Below are positions 26,198 to 36,646 of a DNA stretch of 64,000 nt, one piece after another (within the stretch, counting starts at the first letter, position 1; every line of letters starts with the position of its first letter). The stretch lies in contig CBDDJT010000002.1 in assembly GCA_965229765.1 (NCBI GenBank), positions 744,001 to 808,000 of the forward strand, in the 5' to 3' direction. Source of the stretch: ASV31 sp965229765. Lineage in GTDB: Bacteria > Pseudomonadota > Alphaproteobacteria > Rhodobacterales > Rhodobacteraceae. Made by a program: the position numbers and the translations under genes. Under the pieces are notes generated by a model that worked only from the letters and a program-made list of their open reading frames with translations, did not search any database and had not been told where the DNA came from.

Positions 26198-26827
26198 ATG
26201 ACACGTCTTCCAAGCAACGCCCTTGTCCGGACCACCGCGCTGGCCGCGCTGATCTGCGCCGCCGGGACCGCCGGCGCGCAGGATGCGACGACCGACCCAA
26301 CGGCAGAGGAAATCGCGATCACCGAGCCCGAGGCGTCGGCGCTGGCCAGTGCCTATCTGGGCGCCGAATTCTTCGGTCTGCCCGTGCCCGCGGACTTCGT
26401 GACGATCAGCGGGGCGGTGTCCGGCGCCGGCACCGCCAGCCATCTTGCCGAGGTGAGCTATGAAGGGGCGGCCACGCTGCCCGAAACGCATTTCGAGGTC
26501 CTGATCTTCGACAAGTCGGCGAACGCACAGAAGGGCTTCAAGGACCTGTCCGATGCCCGGATGAGCGATCTTGCCAACACGGCCTACGAGGACTCATGGG
26601 TCGCCGAGGGAGAGCCCAGCACCACGATCAGATGCTGGCACCCGCGCCTGACGTCTTTCCTGACCGATCTCGACGTGACCTGCACGTCGTTCCAGTCGGG
26701 AAGCGATTTCAACATCCAGACACGGCTTGGCGCGCGCGCCGCGCCGTCGCTGGAGGAGATCGCCGCGCTGTTGCGGCAAAGCCACGACATGATGCGGGTG
26801 GCCTGGTACACGGCCAACAGCCTTTAG
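26198..26827 (+). CDS. Exported protein of unknown function, third gene of the TadE/TadG-like operon
   Basis: A 209-residue protein with a signal peptide (LAALICAAGTAGAQ, cut near residue 28). The mature part is largely acidic with cysteines in IRCWHPRL and VTCTSFQ that may form a disulfide. No family is recognised. The start at 26198 is preferred over an ATG overlapping the previous stop at 26183, because GAGGAG is 7 bases before 26198. The tight spacing argues for a shared function with the pilus-like proteins. Confidence 0.7.
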   Translation: MTRLPSNALVRTTALAALICAAGTAGAQDATTDPTAEEIAITEPEASALASAYLGAEFFGLPVPADFVTISGAVSGAGTASHLAEVSYEGAATLPETHFEVLIFDKSANAQKGFKDLSDARMSDLANTAYEDSWVAEGEPSTTIRCWHPRLTSFLTDLDVTCTSFQSGSDFNIQTRLGARAAPSLEEIAALLRQSHDMMRVAWYTANSL

Positions 26828-26839
26828 GGCCGGTCGCCG

Positions 26840-27223
26840 TCAGCCGTGGTCGAGCGTGTTGTCGCCGGCCATGTAGACGGCGACCGCGGAAAAGCGGTCG
26901 CCCCGCAAGTCGAAGAAATTGCAGTTGAATTTCGTGGTGACGCTGCCGTCGTGCTCGGTGTTCTCGACACGGAAGCGCACGGCGACGCGCCCTGCCTCGG
27001 GGTCGCAGACATGGGTGAAATCACGGTGCCGGACGGCGCGGTGATTGCGCCAGAGCCGGGCCAGCATCCCGGCCACCCCGTCATGTCCCGCCACGCGCAC
27101 GCCATGGGTCGGAACGGTGAACACCACGTCGGGCGCAAGCGTTTGCAGCACGGTGTCGAGATCCTGCGCATCGACCGCGGCGAAGTAGCGTGCAACAAGG
27201 TCGATCTGGTCCTGTCGGGTCAT
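26840..27223 (-). CDS. NTF2-like (SnoaL-type) protein
   Basis: A 127-residue single-domain protein: helix RQDQIDLVARYFAAVDAQDLDTVLQTLAPDVVFTVPTHG, then sheet segments with HDGVAGMLARLW and the C-terminal strand FSAVAVYMAGDNTLDHG. This is the alpha+beta cone of NTF2-like proteins (SnoaL_2 type), used by many unrelated small-molecule enzymes and binding proteins. The function is not predictable. Confidence 0.8.
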   Translation of the reverse strand: MTRQDQIDLVARYFAAVDAQDLDTVLQTLAPDVVFTVPTHGVRVAGHDGVAGMLARLWRNHRAVRHRDFTHVCDPEAGRVAVRFRVENTEHDGSVTTKFNCNFFDLRGDRFSAVAVYMAGDNTLDHG

Positions 27224-27266
27224 GCAGGGCCCCTGTCCATCAGGTCATTGCGCGGGCGATGGATGG

Positions 27267-27338
27267 TGGGTGATGAGAGATTCGAACTCCCGACATCTTC
27301 GATGTGAACGAAGCGCTCTACCACTGAGCTAATCACCC
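27267..27338 (-). tRNA. tRNA-Val (anticodon CAC)
   Basis: A 72-nt cloverleaf nearly identical to the tRNA-Val at 22551: acceptor GGGTGAT/ATCACCC, anticodon stem CTTCG/CGAAG with loop TTCACAT (anticodon CAC), T loop TTCGAAT. The D loop is one base shorter. The pair together covers GUG and GUA/GUG valine codons. Confidence 0.97.
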
Positions 27339-27356
27339 GTGGCGGGCGGTTTAGCG

Positions 27357-27854
27357 TCACTCTGCGGCGGGTGCAATAGGCTCGTCTTCGGGCTGATCGG
27401 CGGCGGCGCGGTTGCGGCGCAGTTTCAGCACGATGATCTCGGCGTTGGGCATTTCCTTCTGCCGCCGGACGCTGGCCTTGCCAAGCGGGGGCAGGTTCAG
27501 GGCCTTGCCGCTGCTGAGAGTGTCGCCCAGTTCCTTGAGCATCCCGTCGATCACCTGCCGCACCACGGGCTTCTTCACGCCGGTGGCGTCCGCCACGCGG
27601 TTGATGAGATCGCGCCGTGTCAGCGGGCCGTCCGCGGCGGCCTGCTCCTGGCCTTGCTCGGCAGTCTGGTCGGGCGTCTGGTCGGGGGAAACGTCGGGGG
27701 AAACGTCGGGCGTCTGATCTTCTGTCACTTGTTCATCGCTCACTGCTGGTATCTCCGCGGCTTCCCGGGCGGCCTTGGCGGCGGCCGTGGCGGTCTTGCG
27801 CCGGGCGCTTGTCGAACGCGTGCCGGTCTTCCTAGGCGTCGTCGTCTTCGCCAT
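27357..27854 (-). CDS. HU-family DNA-binding protein with long low-complexity N-terminal arm
   Basis: The 165-residue product has a basic Ala/Thr-rich N-terminal arm (about 1-40), an acidic segment built from repeats (TPDVSPDVSPDQTPDQTAEQ, about 48-67), and a C-terminal HU/IHF fold (about 76-150: LTRRDLINRVADATGVKKPVVRQVIDGML, LPPLGKASVRRQ). HU proteins bend or compact DNA. Roughly 75 extra N-terminal residues compared with a 90-residue HU are typical of a Rhodobacterales variant. The acidic repeat corresponds to a repeated GTCGGGGGAAAC unit in the DNA. Confidence 0.85.
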   Translation of the reverse strand: MAKTTTPRKTGTRSTSARRKTATAAAKAAREAAEIPAVSDEQVTEDQTPDVSPDVSPDQTPDQTAEQGQEQAAADGPLTRRDLINRVADATGVKKPVVRQVIDGMLKELGDTLSSGKALNLPPLGKASVRRQKEMPNAEIIVLKLRRNRAAADQPEDEPIAPAAE

Positions 27855-27922
27855 ATGGGTGCCTGTTGCTTAACGAATTATGGACGACGCTACACGATCT
27901 GCGGTTCTGGCGCTATGGAAAA

Positions 27923-27939
27923 TCCCCACATCGTGGGGA
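27923..27939. repeat. 17-bp inverted repeat upstream of the HU-like gene
   Basis: TCCCCAC-ATC-GTGGGGA lies 70-85 bases upstream of the HU-like start codon (minus strand). The short loop and symmetric arms fit an operator better than a terminator; there is no T-run. Confidence 0.4.
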
Positions 27940-28002
27940 AATGGCGCGCCCCGACACCATAGGTTGCAGGGTGCGCAATGAACCCTCGGCGAATAAACAA
28001 GA

Positions 28003-28028
28003 ACGCCCGCCCCTTTCGGGGCGGGCGT
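28003..28028 (-). terminator. Rho-independent-type terminator of lon
   Basis: An 11-bp GC stem (ACGCCCGCCCC) with a GAAA tetraloop on the minus strand, followed by TCTTGTTTATT, begins 23 bases after the lon stop codon. The T-rich tract is interrupted, so efficiency may be moderate. Confidence 0.8.
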
Positions 28029-28051
28029 GTAAAAGTGACCTTGGACAGGGG

Positions 28052-30457
<2,406 letters not shown>

Positions 30458-30627
30458 GCTCATTCCTCGATTGGCAAGAAGGCTCTGGTCCCGCCTGGCG
30501 GCAACGCTCGGCCCTCTCCGGTCATGGCTGCTATATCTGGGGTCTGCCCCCGTGGGTTCAACCACGACCTGTTGGTTTGGTCCGAGTGTGCCCCCGCGGC
30601 GCGGCGGCCACAAGGGGCGATGCAGCG

Positions 30628-31758
30628 TCAGAGGGCGTCGATGTCGCCCTGTGCGCGGGTGGCGTGGAACCCGGCCTCGAAGGTGGCGAAACGGCCTTCG
30701 GCGATGGCCTCGCGCATGGCGTGCATCAGCTCCTGGAAGTAATGCAGATTGTGCCAGGTCAGCAGCATGGAGCCGATGATTTCGCCAGCGCGGACGACAT
30801 GGTGCAGGTAGGCGCGGGAATAGCCGCGGCAGGCCGGACAGGTGCAGCCCTCGTCCAGCGGGCGCGGATCCTCGGCGTGGCGGGCGTTGCGCAGGTTCAC
30901 GGTGCCCCGGCGGGTGAACGCCTGCCCGGTGCGGCCAGAGCGGGACGGCAGCACGCAATCCATCATGTCGACGCCGCGCGCCACCGCGCCGACGATGTCG
31001 TCGGGCTTGCCCACGCCCATCAGGTAGCGCGGCCGGTCAGCGGGCAGCATTCCCGGCGCGTAGTCGAGGACACCGAACATGGCCTCCTGCCCCTCGCCCA
31101 CGGCAAGGCCGCCGATGGCGTAGCCGTCAAAGCCGATGGCGGCCAGCGCCTCGGCCGATTCGCCGCGCAGGTCGGGGTCGAGCCCGCCCTGCTGGATGCC
31201 GAAAAGCGCGTGGCCGGGCCGGTCGCCGAAGGCATCGCGCGAGCGCTGCGCCCAGCGCATCGACAGCCGCATGGAGGCCGCGATGCGGTCGCGGTCGGCG
31301 GGCAGCGCGGGGCATTCGTCGAAGCACATCACGATGTCAGAGCCCAGAAGCGCCTGGATCTCCATCGAGCGTTCGGGGCTGAGCATGTGGCGCGAGCCGT
31401 CGATGTGGCTGCGGAACGTCACGCCCTCTTCGGTCAGCTTGCGCAGGTCCGACAGGCTCATCACCTGGAAGCCGCCGGAATCGGTCAGGATCGGGCGTTC
31501 CCAGTTCATGAAGCGGTGCAATCCGCCCAGCCGCGCGATGCGCTCTGCCGTGGGACGCAGCATCAGGTGATAGGTGTTGCCCAGAAGGATATCGGCCCCC
31601 GTGGCGCGCACGCTTTCGGGCAGCATGGCCTTGACGGTGGCGGCGGTACCCACCGGCATGAAGGCGGGCGTACGGATCTCGCCCCGGGGGGTTTCGATGG
31701 CCCCGGCGCGGGCGCGTCCGTCAGTGGCCGAAATCGAAAATTTGATGCCGCTGGCCAT
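30628..31758 (-). CDS. tgt: Queuine/preQ1 tRNA-guanine transglycosylase
   Basis: A 376-residue TIM-barrel enzyme that exchanges G34 for preQ1 in GUN anticodons. Motifs present: nucleophile/substrate region TDSGGFQVMSL, GGLAVGE and the zinc-binding CTCPACRGYSRAYLHH near the C-terminus. ATG 31758 follows AAGGAAAC. It is divergent from the RimB-RimK-type gene. Confidence 0.95.
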   Translation of the reverse strand: MASGIKFSISATDGRARAGAIETPRGEIRTPAFMPVGTAATVKAMLPESVRATGADILLGNTYHLMLRPTAERIARLGGLHRFMNWERPILTDSGGFQVMSLSDLRKLTEEGVTFRSHIDGSRHMLSPERSMEIQALLGSDIVMCFDECPALPADRDRIAASMRLSMRWAQRSRDAFGDRPGHALFGIQQGGLDPDLRGESAEALAAIGFDGYAIGGLAVGEGQEAMFGVLDYAPGMLPADRPRYLMGVGKPDDIVGAVARGVDMMDCVLPSRSGRTGQAFTRRGTVNLRNARHAEDPRPLDEGCTCPACRGYSRAYLHHVVRAGEIIGSMLLTWHNLHYFQELMHAMREAIAEGRFATFEAGFHATRAQGDIDAL

Positions 31759-31825
31759 GCATGTTTCCTTGTGTTCGCCGAGGTTGTCGGGGATTCGTCC
31801 GGCAATTGGAAGAGAGGAGGCCATG

Positions 31826-33241
31826 ATGGCCGACGGCGACACGACAGGAAACGGCGCCTTCCGGCTGGGCTGGGAGGAATGGGTGTCCCTGCCAAAGCTG
31901 GGGCTTCCGGCGCTGAAGGCCAAGGTGGACACGGGCGCGCGCACATCGGCGCTTCACGCGTCCGACATCGAGGCGTTCGGCCCCACCGCCAATCCCAAGG
32001 TGCGCTTTGCCGTGCACCCGATTCCCGGGCAATACGACCTGGCGATACCCTGTTCGGCCCCGATCGTGGACCGGCGCGACGTGACCTCTTCCAATGGCGA
32101 GACAGAGTTCCGCTACGTGATCCAGACGATGCTGAAGATCGGGGACAGGCACTGGCCGGTCGAGATGACGCTGACCGACCGGGGCAGCATGGCCTACCGG
32201 ATGCTGATCGGGCGGCAGGCGCTGGCCGACGACATGCTGGTGGCGCCGACCGAAAGCTTTTGCCAGACCCAGCTCGGCTATGAGGTCTACCATTCCAAGC
32301 GGCTGCGCAGCGCCGTGCCGGACCGGACGCTGCGGGTGGCGGTGCTAAGCCGCGAGCCCAAGAACTATTCCACCACGCGCCTTGTGCAGGAGGGCGAGAA
32401 ACGCGGGCACGTGGTCGAGGTGATCGACACCGCGCGCTGCTACATGGCGATCAACGCGCTGGCGCCCGAGGTGCATTACGACGGCAAGCGGCTGCCGCGC
32501 TATGACGCGATCATCCCGCGCATCGGCGCCTCGATCACGCCCTATGGCACCGCTGTGATCCGCCAGTTCGAGACGATCGGCACCTATTGCGTGAACGGCT
32601 CTGCCGGGATCGCGGCGAGCCGGGACAAGCTGAACGCCCACCAGGTGCTGGCGCGCCACAAGATCGGGATGCCGGTGACGGCCTTCGCCTCGTCCCCCAA
32701 GGACACCGACAACCTGATCGGGCTGGTCGGGCGCGCGCCCTTGATCGTGAAGCTGCTGGAATCGACGCAAGGCAAGGGCGTGGTGCTGGCGGAGACGCAA
32801 AAGGCCGCGCAATCGGTGATCGACGCGTTCCGGGGGCTCAAGGCCAATTTTCTGGTGCAGCAGTTCGTCAAGGAGGCCGCCGGAGAGGACATCCGCTGTC
32901 TTGTCGTGGGCAGCAAGGTGGTGGCGGCGATGAAGCGCACGGGGGCCGACGGCGATTTCCGGTCGAACCTGCACCGGGGCGGCAGCGCCGTGGCCGTGCG
33001 GATCACCAAGGCAGAGCGCGAGGCGGCGGTGCGCTCGGCGCGGGCGTTCAAGCTGAACCTCGCCGGGGTGGATCTGTTGCGTTCGGTCGACGGGCCCAAG
33101 GTCCTGGAGGTGAACAGCTCTCCGGGGCTGGAAGGGATCGAGGCGGCGAGCGGCAAGAATATCGCCGGGCTGATCTACGCCGAGATAGAAAAGCAGGTGC
33201 GCCCTGCCCCGGCCCGCAAACGGACGCGCAAGGCGCCGTAG
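31826..33241 (+). CDS. rimK: RimB-RimK fusion: retropepsin-like protease domain plus ATP-grasp glutamate ligase domain
   Basis: The 471-residue protein joins two parts. Residues about 15-155 match the RimB/COG4067 retropepsin-like domain (LPALKAKVDTGARTSALHASDIEAF, D35 of the DTGA motif; EMTLTDRGSMAYRMLIGRQAL). Residues about 165-455 form an ATP-grasp ligase of the RimK type (PKNYSTTRLVQEGEKRGH, INGSAG-like YCVNGSAG, VQQFVKEAAGEDIRCLVVG, KVLEVNSSPGLEGIE). RimK adds glutamates to the C-terminus of ribosomal protein S6; RimB is thought to trim them. ATG 31826 lies 5 bases from GAGGAGG, better than ATG 31823 at 2 bases. Confidence 0.9.
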   Translation: MADGDTTGNGAFRLGWEEWVSLPKLGLPALKAKVDTGARTSALHASDIEAFGPTANPKVRFAVHPIPGQYDLAIPCSAPIVDRRDVTSSNGETEFRYVIQTMLKIGDRHWPVEMTLTDRGSMAYRMLIGRQALADDMLVAPTESFCQTQLGYEVYHSKRLRSAVPDRTLRVAVLSREPKNYSTTRLVQEGEKRGHVVEVIDTARCYMAINALAPEVHYDGKRLPRYDAIIPRIGASITPYGTAVIRQFETIGTYCVNGSAGIAASRDKLNAHQVLARHKIGMPVTAFASSPKDTDNLIGLVGRAPLIVKLLESTQGKGVVLAETQKAAQSVIDAFRGLKANFLVQQFVKEAAGEDIRCLVVGSKVVAAMKRTGADGDFRSNLHRGGSAVAVRITKAEREAAVRSARAFKLNLAGVDLLRSVDGPKVLEVNSSPGLEGIEAASGKNIAGLIYAEIEKQVRPAPARKRTRKAP

Positions 33242-33304
33242 ACCCGGCGCTTTACGCGGCGCGCCATGTTCCCTATATATTCAGTCGGATTAAGGAGACC
33301 CCGG

Positions 33305-33670
33305 ATGACGGCCGAACCGACCGACAAGCTGGAGGGCACGCCCCTCATCAAGCCGTCCTCGACGGAACATCCGCTGTACGACAGCGTGGTCGAGGCCTGC
33401 CGCACGGTCTATGACCCGGAAATCCCGGTGAACATCTTCGACCTGGGCCTCGTCTACACGATCGAGATCAGCGACGAGAGCGCGGTGACGATCACGATGA
33501 CCCTGACCGCGCCGGGCTGTCCCGTCGCTGGAGAGATGCCCGGCTGGCTGGCCGAGGCGATCGAGCCGCTGCCCGGCGTCAAGCAGGTCGATGTCGAGAT
33601 CACCTGGGACCCGCCCTGGGGCATGGACATGATGTCGGACGAGGCGCGGCTGGAACTGGGCTTCATGTAA
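33305..33670 (+). CDS. Fe-S assembly protein of the MIP18/DUF59 family (SufT-like)
   Basis: A 121-residue protein with the MIP18 core: VVEACRTVYDPEIPVNIFDLGLVYTIEI, VTITMTLTAPGCPVAGEMP (invariant Cys) and WDPPWGMDMMSDEARLELG at the C-terminus. Such proteins assist maturation of [4Fe-4S] proteins. AAGGAG precedes ATG 33305. The A-type Fe-S carrier gene at 34295 lies two genes downstream, in keeping with a shared role. Confidence 0.92.
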   Translation: MTAEPTDKLEGTPLIKPSSTEHPLYDSVVEACRTVYDPEIPVNIFDLGLVYTIEISDESAVTITMTLTAPGCPVAGEMPGWLAEAIEPLPGVKQVDVEITWDPPWGMDMMSDEARLELGFM

Positions 33671-33696
33671 GGCGGTCGAAAGGACGGTCCGGGACC

Positions 33697-34245
33697 ATGC
33701 AGACCGAATGGGACAGGATGGTTGCCGGCGCGCTCTACCGGCCGGGCGACCCGGATCTCGCGGCGCGGCGGCGGCGCGCGCAGGAGATGATGCGCGCCTA
33801 CAACGCCACCACCGTGGGCGACGACCGCGCGGCGCTGATGGCCGGGTTCTTCGGGACCTGCGGGGCGCGCGTGGCGGTGCGGGCGCCGGTCTACGTCGAT
33901 TATGGCAGCAACATCCATTTCGGCGACGACGTGTTCCTGAACTATGGCTGTGTCCTGCTGGACGTCTGCCCGATCCGCATCGGCGACAACACCCAGATCG
34001 GCCCCATGGTGCAGCTTCTGGCGGCCGATCATCCGCGCGACGCGGAAAGCCGCGACGCGGGGCTGGAGATGGGGCGCCCGGTGACCATCGGGCGCAACGT
34101 CTGGATCGGCGGCGGTGCGATCGTGCTGCCCGGGGTCACGGTCGGAGACGACGCAATCATCGGCGCGGGCGCGGTGGTGACACGCGACGTGGCACCGGGG
34201 GCGACCGTGGCGGGCAATCCCGCGCGCCCCATCGGCGGCCATTGA
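33697..34245 (+). CDS. Sugar O-acetyltransferase, left-handed beta-helix type (Maa/NodL)
   Basis: A 182-residue hexapeptide acetyltransferase: N-terminal helices (MVAGALYRPGDPDLAARRRRAQEMMRAYN) of the Mac domain, then hexapeptide repeats (VYVDYGSNIHFGDDVFLNYGC, IGDNTQIGPMVQLLAADHPRD with the catalytic His, IGRNVWIGGGAIVLPGVTVGDDAIIGAGAVVTRDV). The fold matches maltose/galactoside acetyltransferases; the acceptor is unknown. Confidence 0.92.
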   Translation: MQTEWDRMVAGALYRPGDPDLAARRRRAQEMMRAYNATTVGDDRAALMAGFFGTCGARVAVRAPVYVDYGSNIHFGDDVFLNYGCVLLDVCPIRIGDNTQIGPMVQLLAADHPRDAESRDAGLEMGRPVTIGRNVWIGGGAIVLPGVTVGDDAIIGAGAVVTRDVAPGATVAGNPARPIGGH

Positions 34246-34294
34246 GATTGGATCTGTCCTGCCCTACCTTTGGGGCAGGCATCGGAGGCAAGAC

Positions 34295-34672
34295 ATGTTC
34301 GGCATTCCCGGCAAGCAGGCCATTTCACTGACACCCGCCGCGGCGGCGCAGATCGCGAAGCTGATGGCGCGCGACGGATCGAAGGGGCTGCGCATCGGCG
34401 TCAAGAAGGGCGGATGCGCGGGCATGGAATACACCATGGACTACGTGACCGAGGTCGATCCGCTGGACGAGCGGGTGGAGCAGGACGGCGCGGTGGTGAT
34501 GATCGCGCCCATGGCGCAGATGTTCCTGTTCGGCACCGAGATCGACCATGAGGTGTCGCTGCTGGAATCGGGCTTCAAGTTCCGGAATCCCAACGTTGCC
34601 GACGCCTGTGGCTGCGGCGAATCGATCAAGTTCAAGGATGTCGAGGAACTGGCCGCAGAGCAGCGCGGCTAG
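34295..34672 (+). CDS. A-type Fe-S cluster carrier (IscA/SufA/ErpA family)
   Basis: A 125-residue protein of the HesB family. The three cluster cysteines are present at C41 (GGCAGMEY), C105 and C107 (ACGCGES). GGAGG precedes ATG 34295. Closest to SufA/ErpA-like carriers; which member cannot be told. Confidence 0.93.
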   Translation: MFGIPGKQAISLTPAAAAQIAKLMARDGSKGLRIGVKKGGCAGMEYTMDYVTEVDPLDERVEQDGAVVMIAPMAQMFLFGTEIDHEVSLLESGFKFRNPNVADACGCGESIKFKDVEELAAEQRG

Positions 34673-34743
34673 GCAGGCGCGATGCCGCCTGCGGGCTGGC
34701 GACAGTTTCGGAAGTCCAGGCGATCCCGCGCCCGCCTGGCGGG

Positions 34744-34792
34744 CCAAGAGCTTTGAAAAGCTCTTGGCAAGATCCTTTCTTCAAGGATCTTG
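34744..34792. repeat. Two adjacent 10-bp inverted repeats
   Basis: CCAAGAGCTT-TGAA-AAGCTCTTGG (34744-34767) is followed directly by CAAGATCCTT-TCTTC-AAGGATCTTG (34768-34792). The pair lies between convergent genes, ending a few bases from the oxygenase stop codon. It could be a bidirectional terminator or a dispersed intergenic repeat; the second hairpin is not followed by a T-run. Confidence 0.75.
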
Positions 34793-34798
34793 CCCTCC

Positions 34799-35725
34799 TC
34801 AGGTCGTCGCGAGGTGCAGGTAGGTTTCGTCGTAGCGCTTCTTCAGGTGGTCACCCGCTCGGATCGTCTGCCCCGAGCCGATCGGCGCCACGTTCGTGTC
34901 GTGGTTCGGGTTGAAAAACAGCGGAACCGAAATCCGCTCGTCCGCACCGCCGATGACGCGGTGCAGCGTGGCCACGACCCGGCCTTCCGTCCAGAACTCC
35001 AGCATTTCGCCGAAGTTGATGACGAACTCGCCCGGCGACGCCGAAAGCGGAAGCCATGTGCCGTCGCGGCCCTGCACCTCCAGCCCCGGTGCACCATCGG
35101 TCGCCAGAAGCGTCAGGCAGCCATAGTCGGTGTGCGGCGCGATGCCGAAGTCGCGGTCGGTCGCCTCGGTCGGGCGGGTCGGGTAGAAATTGCCCCGCAA
35201 AAGCGCCATGGGCCGGTCGAACTTGTCCTCGAAATAGTCCCAGGGCTGGCCGATGGCGCGCGCGATGCCGCCCAGCAGGCTGAGCGCCACGTCCATGGCG
35301 TGTCCATAATAGGCCTGCACCGTGGGCGCGAAATCCGGCGGCGCGGCGGGCCAGAGGTTCGGCGCATAGACAGAGAGAGCGGACAGCGGATCGTCCTCTG
35401 GCAGGGTCAGGCCGTTGTCGAACACCTCCTTGAAATCCGGGTTGGCGGTGGGGTCGACCTGTTCGGACATCGGCGCGCCCCAGCCCCGGTTCGACCCGGT
35501 GAGGGCCATGTCGACGGCGGCCTTCTCGGCGGGCGGCAGATGAAAGAACCGGCGGTAGGCATCGATCAGCGCCTCGACCTCTGCGCGGGAGATCGGCGTG
35601 TTGTGCACGGTCATGAAGCCCACGGTGTGTGCCGCGTGGGCCACGCCGGCCAGCGCCTCGGCATGGGCGGGGTGCCCGGCGTCATTGAGCGCGGCGAAAT
35701 CCACCCTAGGGATCGTCTTGGACAT
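34799..35725 (-). CDS. 2-oxoglutarate/Fe(II)-dependent oxygenase, isopenicillin N synthase-like
   Basis: A 308-residue non-haem iron oxygenase. Iron ligands are visible as HTD in GIAPHTDYGCLTLLATDG and His in VVATLHRVIGGADERISVPLFF, where the R-x-S motif binds the 2-oxoglutarate carboxylate. The N-terminal DIOX_N-type region is present. This group includes plant-like and bacterial enzymes of unknown substrate. ATG 35725 follows AAAGGG. It is divergent from tpiA. Confidence 0.9.
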   Translation of the reverse strand: MSKTIPRVDFAALNDAGHPAHAEALAGVAHAAHTVGFMTVHNTPISRAEVEALIDAYRRFFHLPPAEKAAVDMALTGSNRGWGAPMSEQVDPTANPDFKEVFDNGLTLPEDDPLSALSVYAPNLWPAAPPDFAPTVQAYYGHAMDVALSLLGGIARAIGQPWDYFEDKFDRPMALLRGNFYPTRPTEATDRDFGIAPHTDYGCLTLLATDGAPGLEVQGRDGTWLPLSASPGEFVINFGEMLEFWTEGRVVATLHRVIGGADERISVPLFFNPNHDTNVAPIGSGQTIRAGDHLKKRYDETYLHLATT

Positions 35726-35845
35726 GGGGCAGCCCTTTGATGTGCCGTTATGGCGCAAGAGTGTCCTCTTTCGGGCCGCGCGTCACTTCCCGAATGCGAC
35801 GCAACGGGCTAACAGGCGACATCGGACAGACGAATGGAGGCGGTC

Positions 35846-36592
35846 ATGGCCAAGCTGGCAGCGGGAAACTGGAAAATGAACGGCACGGGCACAGACCTGG
35901 GCGAGGTCGACGCGCTTGTGGCGGGACATGCCGCGCCGGGCTGCGAGGTGCTGATCTGCCCGCCGGCGACGCTGATCGCCCGCATGGCGGCGCGCGCGGC
36001 CGGGTCACCCGTGATGGTGGGTGGACAGGACTGCCACGCGGCGGCCTCGGGCGCGCATACCGGCGACATCTCGGCCGCGATGCTGGCAGAGGCGGGCGCG
36101 GGGCACGTGATCCTTGGCCATTCCGAGCGCCGCGCGGATCACGGCGAGACCGATGCCGAAGTGCGCGCCAAGACGCTGGCGGCCTGGGGCGCCGGGCTGG
36201 TGGCCATCGTCTGCGTGGGGGAAACGCTGGCCGAGCGCGAGGAAGGGCGGACGCTGGAGGTGGTCGGCGGGCAACTGGCGGGGTCCCTGCCCGATGGTGT
36301 CACGGCGGCCAACACCGTTGTGGCCTACGAGCCGGTCTGGGCCATCGGCACCGGCAAGGTGCCGACGCTGGACGAGATCGGCGAGGTGCACGCTGCGCTG
36401 CGCGGCGCGCTGGTGGCGCGGTTCGGCGCCGGCGAGGCGGCGGGCGTCCGGTTGCTGTACGGCGGGTCGGTGAAACCCGGGAACGCGACCGAGATCTTCG
36501 GCGTGGCCGATGTCGACGGCGCTCTGGTGGGCGGCGCGTCGCTGAAAGCGGCGGATTTCTCGGGCATCATCGCCGCGCTGGCCGCCAGCTGA
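35846..36592 (+). CDS. tpiA: Triosephosphate isomerase
   Basis: A 248-residue TIM barrel interconverting DHAP and glyceraldehyde-3-phosphate. Active-site residues: K in GNWKMNG, H in ILGHSERR, E in VVAYEPVWAIGTGKVP, plus the phosphate-binding YGGSVKP and GALVGGASL. GGAGG precedes ATG 35846. Confidence 0.97.
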   Translation: MAKLAAGNWKMNGTGTDLGEVDALVAGHAAPGCEVLICPPATLIARMAARAAGSPVMVGGQDCHAAASGAHTGDISAAMLAEAGAGHVILGHSERRADHGETDAEVRAKTLAAWGAGLVAIVCVGETLAEREEGRTLEVVGGQLAGSLPDGVTAANTVVAYEPVWAIGTGKVPTLDEIGEVHAALRGALVARFGAGEAAGVRLLYGGSVKPGNATEIFGVADVDGALVGGASLKAADFSGIIAALAAS

Positions 36593-36646
36593 ACACGCCG
36601 AACGCGGCGGCGGCGGGCGTGTGGTTCGCGCAGGAACAGGGGCGGA

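Noticed and set aside
30458..30958. Extension of the lon frame upstream to 30958
   Set aside because: The extra residues do not resemble Lon and overlap tgt on the same strand in another frame. GAGGA upstream of 30457 marks the true start.
36593..36646. Terminator after tpiA
   Set aside because: A weak ACACGCC...GGCGTGT pairing exists but has no T-run and a long loop, so it was not annotated.
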